From Betaproteobacteria bacterium (GTDB lineage Bacteria; Pseudomonadota; Gammaproteobacteria; Burkholderiales; Burkholderiaceae_D): a stretch of DNA of 12,592 nucleotides. Numbering within the stretch: the first letter of the stretch is position 1; each line of letters opens with the position of its first letter. Location: positions 1 to 12,592 of the forward strand of contig JAATFN010000293.1 in assembly GCA_015655165.1 (NCBI GenBank). The letters are read 5' to 3'. The notes beneath the pieces were generated by a model. The model was not told the DNA's origin. It was given only the letters and a program-made list of their open reading frames with translations, and did not search any database. The translations under genes and the position numbers were made by a program. This document shows, piece after piece, positions 8,761 to 12,592 of this stretch.

Positions 8761-9264
8761 TTAGTCACATTTGTGCATTGCCTCTTCACAAGCGGCAACC
8801 GCCCGGGCCATGTGTTTGGCAACTGCTCTCTCGGAAATGCCGACCGCAGCAGCAATTTCTGTGAAGCTACGATTATGAACCCGGTTGAGCAAAAAAATAT
8901 GCCGGGTTTTCTCCGGCAGCGCCAACAGTATCTGCTGTACCGCGACAATTTCTTCACGCATGGCGACAATGTTTTGCGGTTGCTCCGGTGTCGCAGCATA
9001 TTGTTCCTGGGTAATATTGTCCACGAACGCACTGCTGTGCTGCTGCAGACGCAAGTGATCAATTGCCGCATTACTTGCACATTTATTGAGAAATGCAGCA
9101 GGGTTACCAGTCCATTGCGTTGTTTTTTCAAGAAACCGCAAAAAGACATCATGTACAAGATCCCGCGCTGTTGCCGCACACCCGGTCTTTCTGAACACCT
9201 GACGCTCCAATCTGGCGCGCTCGGCAACATAGAGTTTTTCTATTTCTTCAAAACGCGTCCCCAT
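8761..9264 (-). CDS. fecI: FecI-family ECF RNA polymerase sigma factor
   Basis: This 167-residue protein starts at ATG 9264, preceded by GGAAGA nine bases upstream. The frame stays open to 9357, but the extra 31 residues match nothing in the family and would overlap the promoter region. Sigma region 2 is at about 10-75 (ARDLVHDVFLRFLEK, then FLNKCASNAAIDHLR). Region 4 is at about 110-155 (LPEKTRHIFLLNRV, then the helix-turn-helix SFTEIAAAVGISERAVAKHM). By family analogy it is held inactive by FecR until the receptor binds its ligand, then transcribes the receptor and uptake genes. It is first in the fecI-fecR-receptor cassette and lies downstream of a Fur-like site, so iron starvation is likely to switch it on. 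Confident at family level. Confidence 0.93.
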   Translation of the reverse strand: MGTRFEEIEKLYVAERARLERQVFRKTGCAATARDLVHDVFLRFLEKTTQWTGNPAAFLNKCASNAAIDHLRLQQHSSAFVDNITQEQYAATPEQPQNIVAMREEIVAVQQILLALPEKTRHIFLLNRVHNRSFTEIAAAVGISERAVAKHMARAVAACEEAMHKCD

Positions 9265-9320
9265 GACTGCATGTCTTCCAAGTGTTAAGTCGCGGGCATG
9301 CAAAAGATGCCCTAATGCAA

Positions 9321-9348
9321 ATAATAGATGATAATAGAAATTAATATC
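9321..9348 (-). promoter_or_regulatory. Fur-like operator and promoter region of fecI
   Basis: The 19 bases GATAATAGAAATTAATATC (9330-9348, plus-strand reading) match the Fur consensus at 14 of 19 positions by hand count and form an imperfect inverted repeat (GATAAT/ATATC). Two minus-strand TATTAT hexamers (complements of 9331-9336 and 9321-9326) could be -10 boxes. The first lies inside the Fur-like site, which suits repression by Fur-Fe2+. A -35 candidate is TTGCTA (complement of 9352-9357), 15 bases from the first -10, which is short. The Fur call is plausible; the exact promoter is weak. Confidence 0.5.
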
Positions 9349-9454
9349 ATTTAGCAATGGGATCGTGTTATCTTTTTCAAGCGTCTATTTTGGGGCACAA
9401 TAAGACTACCCTTTCAAATGCCCAAAACACGCAGTAGCGATATGACACATCACC

Positions 9455-10864
9455 TTATTTCCCGGTAATATGCTGTCCAGCAGCAGGAGACAGCTTCAAA
9501 CTGTCATACAGTCCCAGCAAAGCCACTATCGCAACCAGTAAAAAAGCAACCCGAAATGGCATAGCGGCGCCTCCCGAGACAACGGTACTGATGCGTTCTC
9601 CAATACGGATGCCAATCGCACCAAGTGCCACCCCCATCCCGACAGCCAATTGGAAAGCAATCGAGAAAACCGTATTTGCCGAACTCATATGTACATGGTC
9701 GACATCGGCAAATGCGATGGTATTGGTCGCCGTAAACTGCATTGAGCGGGTAACACCACCGATAAACAGAATCAAACTCATCCAAGCCAGTGGCATATCG
9801 GCAGTAAACAGCGCACAAGCGGTAATGCACAGCACATTCAAGAAACCATTGACCAGCAATACCCGACGAAACCCGAATTGACGCAAAATAAAGGTTGTTG
9901 CAGGTTTGATGACCAGATTCCCGCAAAACACAGCCATCATTAGCATCCCCGCACGAGTAGCACTCATCCCGAAACCGACTTGACACATGAGCGGTACAAG
10001 AAATGGTACGGCACTAATACCCATTCTAAAAAATGAACCGCCAACAATCGCAACCCGGAACGTTGGAATATGCAAGGCATCTAAACGAATGACAGGGAAT
10101 TGGGCGCGTCGCAAATGCAGTAGCCCCAAAAGAACCAGTGTGCCTCCCAGTACACTGCATAACATCACCTGTGACCAAGCAATATCTGTACGTCCCAATA
10201 CTTCTGTCACCCACAACAAACAAAACAGGGCACCACTAATCAATAGAAATCCTGGCCAGTCAAATGGTGTGATGGATTGGTCTTGTTCAGCAGGAAACAG
10301 CTTCAATGTCAATATCAAGGCAATGACGCCTAAAGGCAGGTTGAGATAGAAAATCCAGCGCCAATCGAGATAATCGGCAATTAAACCACCAATGGGTGGC
10401 CAGAGTATGAAAGCGACAAGGCCCGGCCAAGTCAACACGGCAATGGCTTGAATGAGGCGTTCTTTGGGTGTCACACGCAGTACGACCAGTCGACCTACTG
10501 GCACCATCATCGCTCCGCCAATACCTTGGACAATGCGCATGGCAACAAACTGATCCAATGTCTGTGCCACACCACACAACAAGGAAGCGATGGTAAACAG
10601 CGAAATGGCCCCGGCAAATACCCGACGTGTACCAAACCGGTTTGCCATCCATCCGCTAACAGGAATAAAAATACCCAGTGTCAGCATATAGGCGCTCATG
10701 CCGATATGCAGATCAACAGGCAACACGCCAAAGCTGGCAGCCATATAAGGCATTGCCGGCGCGATGGCCGTACTGTCGAGGTTCTCCATGAAAAAGGTGC
10801 TGGCAACCAGCAGTGCAATAACCCATTGCACGCGACGACTATTTACTTGATCTGCACTATTCAT
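9455..10864 (-). CDS. MFS efflux transporter, DHA2 (14-helix, EmrB/QacA-like) family
   Basis: This is a 469-residue inner-membrane transporter, probably a proton-driven exporter. Near the N-terminus is ENLDSTAIAPAMPYMA, the DHA2 counterpart of LDxTIVNVALP. The helix 2-3 loop reads GWMANRFGTRRVF (MFS motif A). The motif C region in helix 5, LWPPIGGLIADYLDWRWIF, has a Pro where most relatives have the Gly of GPxxGG. The C-terminal half adds further helices, consistent with 14. ATG 10864 (MNSADQVNSRRVQW) is chosen because the frame's upstream extension to 10972 covers a promoter-like region, looks non-family, and the result fits usual length. The gene is co-directional with fecI but 190 bases upstream of the fecI start. 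A role in siderophore or drug export is possible; the substrate cannot be read from the sequence. Confidence 0.88.
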   Translation of the reverse strand: MNSADQVNSRRVQWVIALLVASTFFMENLDSTAIAPAMPYMAASFGVLPVDLHIGMSAYMLTLGIFIPVSGWMANRFGTRRVFAGAISLFTIASLLCGVAQTLDQFVAMRIVQGIGGAMMVPVGRLVVLRVTPKERLIQAIAVLTWPGLVAFILWPPIGGLIADYLDWRWIFYLNLPLGVIALILTLKLFPAEQDQSITPFDWPGFLLISGALFCLLWVTEVLGRTDIAWSQVMLCSVLGGTLVLLGLLHLRRAQFPVIRLDALHIPTFRVAIVGGSFFRMGISAVPFLVPLMCQVGFGMSATRAGMLMMAVFCGNLVIKPATTFILRQFGFRRVLLVNGFLNVLCITACALFTADMPLAWMSLILFIGGVTRSMQFTATNTIAFADVDHVHMSSANTVFSIAFQLAVGMGVALGAIGIRIGERISTVVSGGAAMPFRVAFLLVAIVALLGLYDSLKLSPAAGQHITGK

Positions 10865-10931
10865 GGCTGTCTCTATGCTTGCACACCAGCATGTGATGGC
10901 AACAATGCCATACACAAAAATGCAAGTATAA

Positions 10932-10961
10932 AGTATAAGTAACACAGACTGCATGCAACAA
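10932..10961 (-). promoter_or_regulatory. Putative promoter of the MFS transporter gene
   Basis: On the minus strand, TTGTTG (complement of 10956-10961) and TATACT (complement of 10932-10937, 5 of 6 to consensus) are 18 bases apart. This predicts a transcript starting near 10925 with a leader of about 60 bases before ATG 10864. The TATACT lies in a short direct repeat (AGTATA at 10926-10930 region and 10932-10937). The -35 is poor, so this is a tentative sigma-70 call. Confidence 0.35.
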
Positions 10962-10972
10962 CTGCCAGCCAT

Positions 10973-11092
10973 TCACATCAGTCTGCTGTTTTGACGTGCC
11001 TCTTTCTCTTCTTCTGTCATGTGCAGATGAATCACGCCTGACGGTAAACGGTTACGCGTTTTACTGGACTGGCTCAAGAATGTCCAGTACAT
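10973..11092 (-). CDS. Doubtful 39-codon ORF overlapping the end of the upstream gene
   Basis: An ATG at 11092, inside the last codons of the upstream gene in another frame, opens 39 codons ending at TGA 10973. The product begins MYWTFLSQSSKTRNRLPSG and has a charged C-terminal part (HMTEEEKEARQNSRLM). The composition of that part looks protein-like rather than random, and the end lies immediately before the next upstream-region ATG. No clear ribosome site is present; translational coupling to the upstream gene would be needed. An internal ATG at 11020 has no better ribosome site. No family is recognised. It may be chance. Confidence 0.2.
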   Translation of the reverse strand: MYWTFLSQSSKTRNRLPSGVIHLHMTEEEKEARQNSRLM

Positions 11093-11966
11093 CCCAAGTC
11101 GCATCACGCTGCATGACAACCAGCTCATGGTCCCATGCCCCCCACCCTTCAGGTAAGGGTACTGCCGCCAATGGGTTATGCATGAAAGTTAGCGGACAAT
11201 GTTCGCGTGACATATCTGTGATACCGATTTTTGACCAGATGACACCCGAGACTTGCGGATAAGCATCATTGATCTCGCTCTTTTTAACAACCTGTCCTTC
11301 GATTTTAGCCACAGTCGACGGCTCGTTGCTTTGCTCGATAAATTCATCGGTCTCTACGTCGATTTGCACAGTCTCTCCCACCACGGGAAATACGGCCGTC
11401 ATCACCAGACGTACTGCTTCTTCCGGCACATCAACACCAAAATGACAACCGCAGATGGCCACCAACCTGACATCATCCCTATCAATCAAGCCACCTTTGA
11501 GATGTGTCTGGATCACTTTGTTTTTTGTATCCAACGCACTGGTAATACGTCGTTGTGCCTGATGCAATGGCGCCTCTTCGACACTACCACCTTCGTTCTC
11601 AAAACGTAACTCGGGCGGCTGATCTGGCCCGGTATTATGTACCGGCACAATTAGTTCAATCCATACATGCCTGTTGTCGTCTTTAATACAGAGTGCAGGT
11701 TGTTCCCCTTCGGTGGCCCGTGCAGCAATTTTGACGAGCTTCTTACCCGCACTGATCAATTCGCCTGCCAAATACATTTCCCAAAAATACGTATCCGGAT
11801 CTTGTGCAAATTGCTGTCTGAATTCAGGCCCGGCAAATGGTGCATAAACCCGCCAGTATTTGTTCAAGGTATTGCGTAATGTGGTCTCTTTTTCCGAGCT
11901 GCCATCACGGATCTCAACATACTTGGGATGTGCTTTTGTAGCAACAATATCGAATAAACTGGTCAT
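11061..11966 (-). CDS. Uncharacterised 301-residue protein, possible PD-(D/E)XK nuclease-fold relative
   Basis: ATG 11966 is chosen because AAGGGG sits seven bases upstream; the frame stays open to 12020, but that extension has no ribosome site. The protein is soluble, with no signal peptide or membrane helix. Residues 60-110 contain YFWEMYLAGELISAGKKL, then EGEQPALCIK, then HVWIELIVP. I recall uncharacterised bacterial proteins with the pattern FWExYL...GPDF...IWIEAVxP, in which Glu, Asp and Glu could form a restriction-endonuclease-like site. Here the Asp position appears to be Ala (QPALCI, residue 91), so if the fold is right it may be inactive. Later KGGLIDRDDVRLVAICGCHFG (about 165-185) also fits that family, which often has a VAING-like segment there. 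The C-terminal third is unrecognised. It is divergent from the pirin gene and co-directional with the MFS gene. No biological role can be assigned. Confidence 0.75.
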   Translation of the reverse strand: MTSLFDIVATKAHPKYVEIRDGSSEKETTLRNTLNKYWRVYAPFAGPEFRQQFAQDPDTYFWEMYLAGELISAGKKLVKIAARATEGEQPALCIKDDNRHVWIELIVPVHNTGPDQPPELRFENEGGSVEEAPLHQAQRRITSALDTKNKVIQTHLKGGLIDRDDVRLVAICGCHFGVDVPEEAVRLVMTAVFPVVGETVQIDVETDEFIEQSNEPSTVAKIEGQVVKKSEINDAYPQVSGVIWSKIGITDMSREHCPLTFMHNPLAAVPLPEGWGAWDHELVVMQRDATWDVLDILEPVQ

Positions 11967-12132
11967 TCCTCTACCCCTTAAAAAGTCGTACAAGTACAAA
12001 CAGTATAGAGCAACCTTCATTACCCGCGGTCATAAAGTGCAACCCCTCTTGACAAAGCAAATACTGCAAGAGTTGTGGCATCAAACTGCCTTCATCAAAA
12101 AAACGCTGATTCAGGTAAGCCACAACAAAATC

Positions 12133-12155
12133 TGATTAATAGATATTGTTAATCA
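12133..12155. promoter_or_regulatory. Inverted repeat (possible regulator site) upstream of the pirin gene
   Basis: TGATTAA (12133-12139) and TTAATCA (12149-12155) form a perfect 7-bp inverted repeat with a 9-base spacer, about 67 bases before the pirin start in an AT-rich divergent intergenic region (11967-12221). Size and spacing fit a dimeric transcription factor. Pirin genes are often controlled by LysR-type regulators, but no such gene is in view. Confidence 0.4.
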
Positions 12156-12174
12156 AAACTTATAACTTTAAATT

Positions 12175-12188
12175 AGATATAAATATCT
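12175..12188 (+). promoter_or_regulatory. Palindrome overlapping a -10-like element of the pirin gene
   Basis: AGATAT and ATATCT (12175-12180 and 12183-12188) form a 6-bp inverted repeat around AA. It includes TATAAA (12178-12183), a candidate -10 box giving a leader of about 30 bases before ATG 12222. No good -35 is seen at 16-18 bases. An operator overlapping the promoter is possible, but short AT-rich palindromes arise easily by chance. Confidence 0.25.
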
Positions 12189-12221
12189 CCATAATTGAGA
12201 CATATGAACAAGGAGAGCAAC

Positions 12222-12592
12222 ATGATCGAACGTAGAAATGCCAATGACCGTGGTCATGCAAACCATGGCTGGTTAAACAGCTATCACAGTTTTTCTTTTG
12301 GCAGTTACCATGACCCGAAACATATGGGCTGGGGAGACTTACGTGTGATCAATGACGACCGTGTCGCACCAGGTCAAGGTTTTGGGACCCATGGACACCG
12401 TGACATGGCCATTATTTCTTATGTATTGGAAGGTGAACTGGCACACAAGGATTCGATGCAAAACGGCTCGACTCTGCATCCAGGCCAAGTGCAACTGATG
12501 AATGCGGGAACCGGTGTAAGGCATAGTGAATTTAATCCGTCAGCAACACAAGCTGCACACTTCTTGCAAATCTGGATCATGCCGGCTAAAAA
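12222..12592 (+). CDS. Pirin-family cupin protein (partial, C-terminus off the window)
   Basis: ATG 12222 is preceded by AAGGAGAG, a strong ribosome site, four bases upstream. The open frame continues to the edge (123 codons of a family usually about 230-290 residues). The sequence matches bacterial pirins such as E. coli Yhh[21 protein letters not shown] at 24-43, [20 protein letters not shown] at 53-72, and [20 protein letters not shown] at 88-107. The four metal ligands of the N-terminal cupin are all present: His57, His59, His101 and Glu103. Some family members show quercetin dioxygenase activity in vitro; the physiological role is usually unknown. Residue 80 is Gln in DSMQNGSTL, where relatives commonly have Gly. 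The gene is on the opposite strand from all others in the window, and no functional link to the iron locus is evident. Confidence 0.93.
   Translation, partial: MIERRNANDRGHANHGWLNSYHSFSFGSYHDPKHMGWGDLRVINDDRVAPGQGFGTHGHRDMAIISYVLEGELAHKDSMQNGSTLHPGQVQLMNAGTGVRHSEFNPSATQAAHFLQIWIMPAK

Noticed and set aside
8694..9230. 178-codon minus-strand frame overlapping fecI
   Set aside because: It is in a different frame from the recognised sigma factor, shows no family resemblance and is Arg/Cys-rich.
8701..9288. 195-codon plus-strand open frame opposite fecI
   Set aside because: It is antisense to a clear ECF sigma factor with both sigma domains, has an unusual composition and no ribosome site. It is a shadow frame.
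9361..9454. Possible terminator after the MFS gene (GGGCA/TGCCC arms)
   Set aside because: The stem is 5 bp with a loop of about 20 bases and no T tract, which is too weak to call.

Overview
The window reads as a chromosomal segment of a Gram-negative proteobacterium (beta- or gamma-). A TonB-dependent outer-membrane receptor, a FecI/FecR signalling pair and Fur-like AT-rich sites all point that way. Base composition looks close to even, and no species can be named from sequence alone. There is no CRISPR array, tRNA, rRNA, insertion sequence or phage gene, and no gene-free stretch longer than about 200 bases.

Positions 1-9348 (all minus strand) hold a ferric-chelate (siderophore-type) uptake locus. 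In transcription order it contains: a Fur-like site and promoter region; a FecI-family ECF sigma factor; a FecR-family transmembrane sigma regulator; a TonB-dependent receptor with the N-terminal signalling (STN) domain; an intergenic hairpin terminator or attenuator; a FhuC-type ABC ATPase gene; a FhuD-type twin-arginine binding protein; a fused FhuB-type permease; and a flavin-dependent monooxygenase of the NtaA/SnaA/DszA family that runs off the left edge. The last four genes are joined by three consecutive 4-base ATGA overlaps, so they form one translationally coupled unit. By analogy with Fec/Fhu systems, the receptor would sense and import the chelate, signal through FecR to FecI, and pass the ligand to FhuD, FhuB and FhuC. 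The monooxygenase could then act on the imported chelate or its ligand in the cytoplasm.

The main oddity is the ATPase gene. It is full length and has no frameshift, but carries two in-frame stop codons: TAA inside the Walker A loop (GPNG-stop-GKST) and TAG 35 codons later. As written it cannot make a working ATPase, yet its neighbours are intact. This suggests recent inactivation, rescue by another ATPase, or sequence error.

Positions 9455-10961 hold a DHA2-type MFS efflux transporter with its own putative promoter. Positions 10973-11966 hold an uncharacterised protein that resembles a family with a possible PD-(D/E)XK nuclease fold, plus a doubtful 39-codon ORF overlapping its 3' end. From 12222 a pirin-family gene starts on the plus strand and runs off the right edge. 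The AT-rich gap between these divergent genes carries two inverted repeats.
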